From assembly GCA_964036665.1 (NCBI GenBank), contig OZ038528.1:6454501-6518500 (forward strand): a stretch of DNA of 64,000 nucleotides, written 5' to 3'. Below are positions 48,900 to 58,047 of the stretch, in pieces (position 1 is the stretch's first letter; the number at the start of each line of letters is the position of its first letter). A model generated the notes under the pieces. It was not told the origin of the DNA. It did no database searches and worked only from the letters and a program-made list of their open reading frames with translations. The position numbers and the translations under genes are program-made. This DNA is from Gordius sp. MW1 (lineage: Eukaryota; Nematomorpha; Gordioida; Gordea; Gordiidae).

Positions 48900-49230
48900 G
48901 TCGAAACTTCTTAGTCGCAAATCGGATTATCGCGAAAATCTTTTAATCGCGAAGTTAACCGCAATTTTGTTTTTTGTTTAAACGATAATACTAACAAAAA
49001 CATCGTTTATTGACAAATCGCTTAATAGTACAATATCGGATATTCACAAACATTTTCGACTCCTTAAATCAACCAGATAATTATATAAAATATCGTTTTA
49101 TTGCGAAGCGTAAGAAATGAATAATTAATATAATGTACATATACTTTTATTTCCATCGTTTAATCGCGAAATATCTGTTAATCGAATTTTTTCTCAGGCC
49201 CGAGGCTTTGCAATTAAACGGTTTTAACTG
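48900..49230. mobile_element. Nested pogo-like MITE in copy A
   Basis: Left end GTCGAAACTTCTTAGTCGCA and inverted right end CAGTTAAAACCGTTTAATTG resemble pogo/Tigger termini, with TA outside each. Internal AATCGCGAA words repeat. The CTCG-rich copy at 56.6 kb reads straight through this point, proving an insertion or, less likely, a loss there. Confidence 0.65.
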
Positions 49231-49753
49231 TACCATCATCAATTATAGCCCATAGTGTTCATTGCATGGTTACTATAGCGTTATAAACCACAAAGTGCGA
49301 GTGACTTTTAATGATATATTAATATTAATTAAAGAATTGATAACTAGTTGCAAATTTTAAAACGTTGTAAAAACAACTAAAATCAGCATTATATAGGATT
49401 AAAAACATAAGGTTTTAAACTTTTAATTAAAGCGCACGTATTTAAATTTATGACATAAATCATTATAATCAAATATATATTCCAAATAATTACCTTCCAA
49501 TTCTAACTTACTCTGCCATTAAATAGTTATTTATCGAATACAATATAGGTTCGTGTATTTATTTTATATTGCACAATTATGGAAATATAATAAATTTAAA
49601 TGCACCTGCCAACCCAGCGTATAAACTATGTATTCACATAATGTCTTATTAAAATTCAAAAATTTGGGAGGTATACTATTAGTTCAAGCATAAAAACTTT
49701 AAAAATCCATGATTTAGATTCAATCTATTACAGTGTTATTAAATACTCTATTG

Positions 49754-50400
49754 CAGTGGTTCTTAACCTTTTTATACACGCGACCCCCAAATATTTTATA
49801 ATTTGTTTGCGGCCCCCATTTTTTTCATAATAATTTATATTTGATTTATTATCTATAATATATTGATTTACTATTATTTTTTCATTTTATTATATAATAA
49901 ACATAAAACACAACTTTATTATTTCATTATCTATTTAAAATTTAAATAGATAATGAAATAATAATAACATAAAAACAATGTTTAAAATAAAAAATATATG
50001 CATTCGGAAATATATTTAATGAGATTTCTGCTCCTGAACATCGGTTCAATTGATTGTAATGCTATCCTCATGCAGGAATCTAGTCGCAATCGATTGCGTT
50101 TTTTAGTTTTTATATCCACCATAGTTGAAAAGCCTTTTTCACACAAATATGTACTAGCGAAAGGCAGCAAATTTTGAATTGCTGCTGAAAATAATGGAGG
50201 ATATTCTGCACGAATTTGTATCCAAGATTGCGGCAAACTTTTAGTTTTAAACAAAGATTTTAAATTACAATCATTTATTAATTCTAATGAATCTTAAGGC
50301 AACGAGTTCGAATCCCCTGGTGAGTATTTTTCCTAAAGCTTTTCTGAATATTTTTATTTTATTCTAAAAAAATTGGCGACCCCCAGGTTATGAATCACTG
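49754..50400 (-). mobile_element. hAT element relic, ZBED-like, copy B
   Basis: Ends CAGTGGTTCTTAACC and GGTTATGAATCACTG, with a perfect 8-bp duplication CTCTATTG at 49746-49753 and 50401-50408. The matching place in the second CTCG-rich copy (about 57552-57560) has a single TTCTATTG, the pre-insertion state. It is a sister of copy A at 9249-9958. Confidence 0.95.
49982..50254 (-). pseudogene. hAT transposase C-terminal dimerisation fragment
   Basis: A 90-residue open frame with FASTYLCEKGFSTMVDIKTK, then KRNRLRLDSCMRIALQSIEP. This is the hydrophobic C-terminal dimerisation segment of hAT transposases, closest in style to ZBED5/FAM200-type genes. The BED finger and catalytic core are missing, so it is not active. 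Confidence 0.85.
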
Positions 50401-50954
50401 CTCTATTGCACTTTTGAAATCGTTAGGCGGGTGCTCAAAAATCTAGAGCCACTTTTTCAAACTGATAGACATCCAATTTATAATTACCGAATTATGCAGG
50501 ATGAGTAACTGCAAAATAATGCTTTAGTAATATATACTATTCCATCAGAACTCATTCTAAACCTAAATTTTTTTAATATTTAATAATGCTATGGATACAA
50601 ATATGTGATAGAGATATTATAAAATCATTAACATACCTTATGGGTCAACCTTACTTAGGTAAATGATTGCCAAATAATTTTTTGCAAAAATCTTTAATAT
50701 TTACTACACTTAAGATTTTTTAATATCAAATATATTCCACACATATTGATTTACACTTAATACCATAAATGTAAATAATACAAATCAAAATACACAATAA
50801 TTTACTAAAATCTAACGATCAATAAAAAGTCGAGATCTCGCCGAAAAAATCTCGTCTCGTCTCGACATCAAAATTCTCGTCTCGATCTCGACTCCATTTT
50901 TAAAATTCTCGTTTCGGACCGAGATTTTTCTCGGTTTTTCCGCATCACTAACTA

Positions 50955-51374
50955 TGAAGTGGTTTACTTCATTAATTAGAAGTAATCTAGTTTATTCTAG
51001 TGTAAAGTATATGCGAAAAAATGAATAATAAATCTGTTAGTTTTAAAGGTTGTGCTTATGTAGCTGCGCGAGCCCATTATCATTTGAATAATCAGGCGAT
51101 GGTTGAATACAAGCGAGGGGCTATTAAAATAAAAATAACGTGATGATTAAGTACAAGCGAGGGGCTATTAAAATAAAAATCACGTGATGATTAAGTACAA
51201 GCGAGGGGCTATTAAGATAAAAATCACGTGATGGTTAAGTACAAGCGAGGGGCTATTAAAATAAAAATCACGTGATGGTTAAGTACAAGCGAGGGGCTAT
51301 TAAAAATAAAAATCACGTGTTAGAATTCGCCTAGACGGGGTCAAGGGAAAGTAGCGTGCGAAAGAGCCTCTACA
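50955..51374 (-). repeat. 3' LTR of the Gypsy element with five 44-bp repeats
   Basis: 420 bp. Contains five tandem units with TACAAGCGAGGGGCTATTA and a TCACGTGA palindrome (one unit mutated to AACGTG). It differs from the other LTR at about five places. Confidence 0.95.
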
Positions 51375-51407
51375 ACTATCCTCGGGGCTCCACTCGGAGA
51401 GTTGTGG

Positions 51408-54400
51408 CTAGTGTAGTAGTTTATAGCGCCAATGCACGTGCCTTCCTCTCGATGTGATGTATGGGTTTTCTTTTGATTTTGTTAGGTCTGGGTCGGAGTT
51501 AGCTGGTCCGGCGATGTCGTCGGAGGGACAAACTTTGGGTGGATTTACATTTTCGGTATCCGTAAGCGGCTGAGTTGAAGTATCTAAATATGCAGGTTTC
51601 AATCGCTCGATCGAAACTGAGTCAGCTTTTCCGTTTTTTTCAATAATGAAATATTTAGCATGTTTGGACTTTACTCTGAACGGGCCGTCTTATGGTGGCA
51701 CCAAACTTTTTCGAACGAAATCATTACGGATAAAAACGTATTTGCAGTCCTTAAGAAGTGAAGTTGTACTCGCATTTGTCAATTGTGTCCTGACTTTTTT
51801 AAAAGGTAAATGGTAAAAATGTTGTTTTAGGCATTTAATAAATTCGGAGGCGTTATGAGGTGTTCTTGAGTTCGTGAAAAATTCGCCGGGAAGTCTAAGT
51901 GTAGTGCCATAAACTAATTCGGCTGGAGTGCAACCTAAGTCTTCCTTGATTGTGGTTAGAATGCCAAGCAAAATTAATGGTAAGAGCTCATCCCATTTGT
52001 TTGTGTCACCTTGTGCCATCAAGGAACTTTTCAACTGTCGATGAAATCTCTCAATCATGCCGTTGGCTTGTGGATGATAGGCAGTGGTTGTAATGTGATT
52101 TACACCAAGGAGTTGCGTGAGATTCCGAAATAATTGGGACTCAAACTGGGGACCTCTATCTGTTGTGAGGCTTGATGGTACTCCGAGGTCAGCTATCCAA
52201 TACTTGATCAGAGCTTTTGCAACCGTTTGGGCTGAGGTGTCACGGATCGGCATGGCGACAGGCCATCGTGTGAAACGGTCAATAATGGTGAGTAAGTGGG
52301 TATATCCATTCGACGGTGGTAGTGGACCAACGAGATCGACGTGGATGTGGCTAAATCGAGCGTCAGGTTCAGCAAATGTGCCTAAAGGGGCTTTTATGTG
52401 ACGATGAATCTTCGATTTTTGGCAAGCAACGCATGATTTGGCCCATTTCCTTACATCCTTATTGATGGAGGGCCAAACATATCGACGTGAAATCAGCTTA
52501 AGTGTTGCACGCGTACCAGGGTGTGATAAGTTGTGGAAGTTATCAAAAATTACGCGTCTGAGTGAAGTTGGAACAAGTGGTCGAGGTGAGGTTGTGGACA
52601 TGTCGCATTGCACGGTCAAATCAGAGCCAGGTATAGGAAGTTGCGTTAATTTTAGGGACTTTAGGTCCTGAAATGCCGACTTTTCTTCCATCTGAGCCAA
52701 AGCTAACCTTTCTACTAGGGGTCTGTCTTTAAAATCAACGGAATCAATTTCAGACCTTGAGAGGGTGTCAGCGACTACATTTGATTTGCCAGCTATATAT
52801 TGGAGATCGGTAGTATATTGCGAAATATAGTCTAACTGTCTAATCTCCCGCGGGGAGTATTTGTCGATAGGTGTACTGAAAGCATAAGTTAGTGGCTTGT
52901 GGTCTGTATAAATAGTGAATTCATGACCTTCTAAAAAATGGCGGTAATGGCGGATTGTTAAATATATTGCTAATAATTCGCGACCGAATGCACTGTATCG
53001 CTGTTGAGTTTTTGTTAGCTTTTGGGAAAAAAGGCCAAAGGCAGTGTATTACCGTTAGATGTTTGATGTAATACGGCTCCTACAGCTGAGTTGGAGGCGT
53101 CGGTGGTGATTGAGAGTTGAGCGTCTTTTTGAAGATGGGAGAGAGGCACGACATTGCTTAAAGGGAGTTTGGCGTTGTTAAAAGCAGTCGAAGCTTCCGG
53201 GGTGCAGGAAATTGTCTTCTTTGAACCGTCGAGCAAATCGGTGAGAGGTTTGAGTAAATCGGCACACATCGGAATAAACCGTCTATAAAAATTAATCATC
53301 CCTAAGAAGCGTCTCAACTGAGTCATCGAAGTAGGCTGTGGGAAATTGAGGATTGCTTCCACCTTGTCCTGAAGGGGTGACAAACCTTGAGGGGTGATTT
53401 TGTGTCCCAAAAAATTAATTTCGTTTTGACACCATACGCATTTATCCTGACTGATTTTAATACCGAAAGACTTGAGTCTTTCAAAAACCAGTCTAATATG
53501 ATTGTGGTGTTCATCAATGGAAGAACTCGCGATGAGTACGTCGTCAAGGTAAACAAAAACAAAGTCAAGTTCTCTAAAAACTTGGTTCATAAAGCGTTGA
53601 AACGTCTGGGCAGCGTTGCGAAGACCAAATGGCATGCGAAGAAATTCAAAAAGACCGAACGGGGTTGTGAAGGCGGTTTTAGAAATATCCTCGAGGGCCA
53701 TTGGAATTTGGTGGTATGCCCTGACTAAGTCGATCTTTGAGAATACCGTTTTATTGCAAAGGGTCAGCGCAAAATCATGGAGGTGGGGAAGTGGATAACA
53801 GTCGGGAATTGTACGACTGTTGAGCATGCGATAGTCGCCACAAGGTCTCCAATCTCCCGCGGCCTTCTTGGGTACCATGTGCAGGGGTGAGGACCAGGCA
53901 CTGTTAGAGGGACGGATTATACCAATTTCGAGCATGTGAGTAAATTCGTCTCGGGCAATCTTAAGCTTGTCCGGGAAGAGTCCCCTTGGTTTTGAGCGAA
54001 CCGGGGGGCCGTTGGTGTGGATATGGTGTTGAGTGCTATGAGTTACTTGAGCCTTATAATCAGAAGGGGACGCTATGGAGGCATACTTCTGAAGTAGTGA
54101 TTTGATGGGGGAGGTGCCAATTATCCCAACTTGTATGTTGATTGACGTAGCGAGTGTAGCCTTGCCTGCAGATGTTAATGTCGTTTGAGTGTCGAAGAGC
54201 TGCTTCTTTTTTATATCAACTACTAGATGGTAGTGATTAAGAAAATCGGCTCCGATGATTGGCTGTTTAACGTCTGCTATTGTAAAAATCCATCTAAATT
54301 CTTTGCGTAGGCCGAGGTCCAAAGTGAAAAGCTTTTGGCCATATGTTTTGATAGAGGTAGAATTGGCGGCCTGAAGTTGCACTTATGAAGGGGTCAAGGA

Positions 54401-54526
54401 ATGGTCTCGAGAAGGCGGAATAACGGAAATTTCCGCGCCTGTGTCAATGAGAAATCGCTGACCCGTGAATTTGTCGAATATGTAAAATAGGCGACTAAGT
54501 TTTAGACCAAGTCCAGGCGTCGCCAT
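51408..54526 (-). pseudogene. pol: Gypsy pol: protease, reverse transcriptase, RNase H, integrase (broken)
   Basis: The minus-strand reading starts at an ATG at 54526, in another frame from gag. Protease: LIDTGAEISVIPP (catalytic D in DTG). An in-frame stop follows at 54383-54385. Reverse transcriptase runs to about 53300, with [25 protein letters not shown] and the catalytic [10 protein letters not shown] one-base slip near 53015 breaks the start of RNase H (TDHKPL region near 52890). Integrase (52700-51690) has the H-H-C-C zinc site (last pair CVACQKSK), DLVGPLPPSNG with catalytic D, TDRGPQFES, and HPQANGMIERFHRQL with catalytic E. A stop at 51687-51689 cuts the C-terminal DGPFRV segment, which continues to 51408. 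Confidence 0.93.
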
Positions 54527-54540
54527 CCCTGGGTGGTCTA

Positions 54541-55335
54541 CTAGTTTGTCGAGGGGGGGTTAAATGCGCAAGGTTGCACGCATTTGAGCGCCTTGTCTTT
54601 AAAGCGGTAATGGCACCAACAAAGTATATTTGGTTGAATATGCGCGCTAGGGTGGCGAACGGTAGAGGGATTGCGGCGTCTCGAGTTGGAACGATCACGT
54701 GGCCTATTAATTGAGATTTTTAAATTTTGTACCTCCTGTGTGAGCTTTGCAATCATCTCCCTAAGCCGAGTCGATTCATCTTCCGTGACTACATTTACAA
54801 TTGGACATGTGGAGTTGTGGTAGGTCTCTACAATTTTGTCCGCAGTTTCGGCCAATTTGGAGAGGGACTGCTCGTCAGAAACAATTGCCAAAATGCCGGT
54901 CATGTTTTTTGGAAGTTTTTCTAACCATAGTTCTTTAAGAACTCGTTCATCCATGGAATTCGTTCCCAGAAGATTTTTCATGAAACGCAGAAGCTGGGAT
55001 GGGGTGCGATCTCCTAATTCGACAGTTGTGAGAAGAGCACGAAGTCTAGCAGAATCGGATTGGCTAGTGCGGTCTATGATGGCTGCTTTCATGGTTGTAT
55101 AGGGTAAAATGTCGGGCATATTTTGTAGGGTGTCTTGAATTTCGATGGTTATTTCCAGTGGCAAGGCTTCTATTAAGTACCCAACTTTGGTAGCTTCGCT
55201 TTTTATCTTTCTTACCAAGAAAAGAGCCTCTATTTGGATGAACCATGAGCGGGGATTTATATTGTTAAACTGTGGCAGTTTAAAATATGTGGCATTTTCG
55301 CTTTTAACCTCCATATCAGATGGTTGCGTGGACAT
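54541..55335 (-). CDS. gag: Gypsy gag polyprotein (intact frame)
   Basis: 264 residues, starting ATG 16 bp inside the 5' LTR edge. The N-terminal part (YFKLPQFNNINPRSWFIQIE) is the usual gag start in arthropod Gypsy elements. The middle is helical capsid-like. A coiled segment (LREMIAKLTQEVQNLKI) and an Arg/Ser-rich stretch lead to a C-terminal CWCHYRF...KC..PCAF motif, a variant Cys/His finger for nucleic acid binding. Gag would form the particle that packages element RNA. The stop lies 12 bp before the pol ATG, in a different frame. Confidence 0.88.
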   Translation of the reverse strand: MSTQPSDMEVKSENATYFKLPQFNNINPRSWFIQIEALFLVRKIKSEATKVGYLIEALPLEITIEIQDTLQNMPDILPYTTMKAAIIDRTSQSDSARLRALLTTVELGDRTPSQLLRFMKNLLGTNSMDERVLKELWLEKLPKNMTGILAIVSDEQSLSKLAETADKIVETYHNSTCPIVNVVTEDESTRLREMIAKLTQEVQNLKISINRPRDRSNSRRRNPSTVRHPSAHIQPNILCWCHYRFKDKALKCVQPCAFNPPSTN

Positions 55336-55350
55336 TTTTGGGTCACCAAA

Positions 55351-55769
55351 TGAAGTGGTTTACTTCATTAATTAGAAGTAATCTAGTTTATTCTAGTGTA
55401 AAGTATATGCGAAAAATGAATAATAAATCTGTTAGTTTTAAAGGTTGTGCTTATGTAGCTGCGCGAGCCCATTATCATTTGAATAATCAGGCGATGGTTG
55501 AATACAAGCGAGGGGCTATTAAAATAAAAATCACGTGATGATTAAGTACAAGCGAGGGGCTATTAAAATAAAAATCACGTGATGGTTAAGTACAAGCGAG
55601 GGGCTATTAAAATAAAAATCACGTGATGGTTAAGTACAAGCGAGGGGCTATTAAAATTAAAATCACGTGATGGTTAAGTACAAGCGAGGGGCTATTAAAA
55701 ATAAAAATCACGTGTTAGAATTCGCCTAGACGGGGTCAAGGGAAAGTAGCGTGCGAAAGAGCCTCTACA
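55351..55769 (-). repeat. 5' LTR of the Gypsy element with five 44-bp repeats
   Basis: 419 bp, promoter-side LTR in element orientation. It has the same five-unit array; every complete unit here holds CACGTG. About 1% different from the 3' LTR. Confidence 0.95.
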
Positions 55770-55773
55770 ACTA

Positions 55774-55935
55774 AAGACCTGCACGGCTCGGTCTGCGTAT
55801 AACCTAAAGGCTCGGCTCACGGGCCAGCAATGGATGGGCTTAGTTGAAAAAATATTACTGGGACCTTGGATGGCTTTAATATAACCAAACGAACCCGAGC
55901 CGGGCCTAAGTATAAGTAAAGTCCAACTCAGGCCT
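55774..55935. repeat. GGCC-rich dispersed repeat
   Basis: Contains CACGGCTCGGTCTGCG, AAAGGCTCGGCTCACGGGCC and GAGCCGGGCCTAAG. Same family type as islands in both gene introns. Confidence 0.45.
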
Positions 55936-56257
55936 CAAAGTTATTTAAATAATGTTTTTATTTTTGTATTTTAATGTATAAGAAATTATGTGTTTGTATG
56001 ACATTTTTAAATTTTATTTAATTTTTACAAGATTGATCTAATCAATATTACATTTTCGTCATTATTTAATATATAAAATTGTGTCACGGTTTTTGTAGTT
56101 ATACTCGTCCGAAACTGCTAGACCGATCCTTATGAAAAATTCTGTGCATATTTAATAGGTTTGAATAGGTCTTAAACTATTTTTTAAACCCCTGAGTGAT
56201 AGGAAGGACCTGTATTTAAGATTTATACCTTTTAACACTTAATAAAATGTCTCATAC

Positions 56258-56612
56258 GCAACTTTATGACGTCATACAGGGATACTGTAAAATGCAACAA
56301 TTTAAATGATCTTTTATATATAAAAAGGCTGAAGTATTCTATTTTTAAAAATACCATATAGCATAGGCGTCGCCAGCATCGAAATTTAAGGGGGGAAAAA
56401 TGATATATGGAGGGGTAAAATACTATTTTTGATGATAATTTAGCCAATATTTAATAAGCTACAAAGAGTTTTTGGATTTATAGGGGGCAGCCGCCCTTCC
56501 TTGCTCCCCCACTTAATAAAATATCAAGCATGCCCAACTTCATGACGTCATACATGCAAAAACGACAATGTAAACAATCTTTCATATATAAAAAGACTGA
56601 AGCAATTCTATT
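56258..56612. repeat. Direct duplication with CRE palindrome around a MITE
   Basis: ACTT(T/C)ATGACGTCATACA and, about 60 bp on, TTTCATATATAAAAAGACTGAAG-type DNA occur at 56258-56345 and again at 56536-56612. A CATGGGCG MITE lies between. TGACGTCA is exact at 56267-56274 and 56543-56550. Confidence 0.75.
56362..56515. mobile_element. hAT-type MITE, CATGGGCG family (copy 18)
   Basis: Left end CATAGGCGTCGCCAGC, then AGGGG, ATGGAGGGGTAAAAT and GGGGGCAGCCGCCC blocks. The right end is worn (TTGCTCCCCC). No clear duplication. Confidence 0.75.
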
Positions 56613-57806
56613 TAGTGTTTCGATCTCGTCTCGTCTCGGTCTCGAAAACAAAATCTCGTCTCGTCTTGGGAGCGATTATAAAAATCTCGATCTCGTCTCG
56701 GTCTAGAAAAATCTCGATCTCGTCTCGTCTCGACTTTAAAATAAATAAATACGTAATAAAAATTTATCCTGTATTTTTAAAAATATTAAATAAGTGTTAA
56801 AAATGCAAATGGCAAACTTATTATTGTTCTAACAAATTAACATTTGTATCAAATTCACTGTGTTTGTCATCTCTAAATAGACTGATAAAATTATAAGTTC
56901 GCATAGTTGCACAATAAGCAGATTGAGACCTTTTATGACCCAGGCTACAACTTCAAAGAAGACCTTAACATATTTAAAGCAAACGTTTAAGTCCATTAAT
57001 ATTACCATCATCAATTATAGCCCATAGTGTTTATGCTTACTATATAGCGTTATAAACCACAAAGTGCGAGTGACTTTTAATGATAGTATTATTATTTAAA
57101 GAATTGATAACTAGCTAGTTGCACATATTAAAACGTTGTTAAAACAACAATAACAGCAGCATTATATAGGGTTAAGAACGTAAAGGTTTAAACGCTAAAT
57201 GAAAGTGCACCTATTTAAATTTATGACAAATCATTATAATCAAATGTATATTCCAAATAATTACCTTCCAATTCTAACTAACTTTGCCATTAAATAGTTA
57301 TTTATACAGTATAAGTTCGTGTATTTATTTTATATTGCACAATTATAGAAATTATAGCAAATTTGAATGCACCTGCCAACCCAGCTTATAATGTGAAAAC
57401 TGAAAAGTAATGCATATGACAGAACTATGTATTCACATTATGTCTTATTAAGGTTCAAAAATTTGGAAGGTGTACTATTAGTTGAAGCTTAAAAACTTCT
57501 AGATTTAGAAAACTCATGATTTAAGATTTAATCTATTATGGTGTCATTAAATATTCTATTGTACTTTTAAAATCGTTAGGCGGGTGCTCAAAAATCTCGA
57601 GCCACCTTAGCTTAACTTATTTATTATTCAAACTGATTGACCACTAATTTATAATTACCGCATCATGCAGGATAACTGCGAAATTCAAATATGCTTTAGT
57701 AATGTTTACTATTCCATCAGAACTCATTCTAACTAAATTTTGTAACATTTAATAATGCTATGGATACAAATATGTAATAAATATATTATAAAATTATTCA
57801 CATACT
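56613..57806. mobile_element. CTCG-rich repeat, copy B (uninterrupted, truncated)
   Basis: Begins TAGTGTTTCGATCTCGTCTC and runs parallel to copy A without the two nested insertions. It stops at CACATAC, where a truncated LTR is joined. The right end of the repeat is missing from the window. It serves as the empty-site reference for copy A. Confidence 0.82.
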
Positions 57807-58047
57807 GTTGTGAAAGGTGTTTACACTTCTCTATCTCTCCCTTCCTTACCCTACCCCTTTGTATCTTACACGGTCGTTGTCTCTCCCTCGCTCGTTGTTT
57901 AGCGGGCGTCAATAATATTATTTATCACGCGAGATTATTTATCGTTTACATAAGATTCATACTGATCGTATTCAAAAATCTATTTATTTATTTATCTCTC
58001 GCAATATGTGTGTTATTGAAAATTCATTAATAAAGTAAGAATAATTG
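57807..58047 (+). repeat. Truncated LTR, + orientation
   Basis: Starts TGTTGTGAAAGGTG and matches about 240 bp of the solo LTR at 59599-59887, but in the opposite orientation and with its last 45-50 bp missing. It abuts the broken integrase end of the Gypsy relic to the right. Confidence 0.85.

Larger units (their letters stand above)
48385..50950. mobile_element. CTCG-rich repeat, copy A, with two nested insertions
   Basis: Starts TAGTGTTTCGATCTC and ends (inverted) TAGTGATGCGGAAAAACCGA. TCTCGTCTCG-type words cluster in both ends. Ends beginning TAGTG suggest a hAT-like DNA element, but no transposase or target duplication is seen. The second copy at 56613 shares AGGCAAACGTT, CCATCATCAATTATAGCCCA, AACTTTGCCATTAAATAG and AAAATCGTTAGGCGGGTGCT-type stretches. 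It lacks the segments 48900-49230 and 49754-50408, which are later insertions. Confidence 0.72.
50955..55769 (-). mobile_element. Gypsy/Ty3 LTR retrotransposon, nearly full length
   Basis: Two LTRs (50955-51374, 55351-55769) enclose gag and pol on the minus strand. The 4-bp duplication ACTA flanks the element (50951-50954, 55770-55773). LTRs run TG...CA. A primer-site-like TTTGGTGACCC directly follows the 5' LTR. It inserted exactly at the right edge of the CTCG-rich copy A. Gag is open. Pol has two early stops and one frameshift, so the copy is defective despite its young LTRs. Confidence 0.95.

Noticed and set aside
51105..51330. CRISPR-like array
   Set aside because: The five units are head-to-tail repeats with no unique spacers, lie inside an LTR, and are repeated in the partner LTR. 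This is a eukaryotic genome.
52117..52671. Plus-strand frames across the Gypsy integrase, and similar ones at 53387-53798 and 54727-55246
   Set aside because: Antisense shadows of well-supported minus-strand gag and pol domains.
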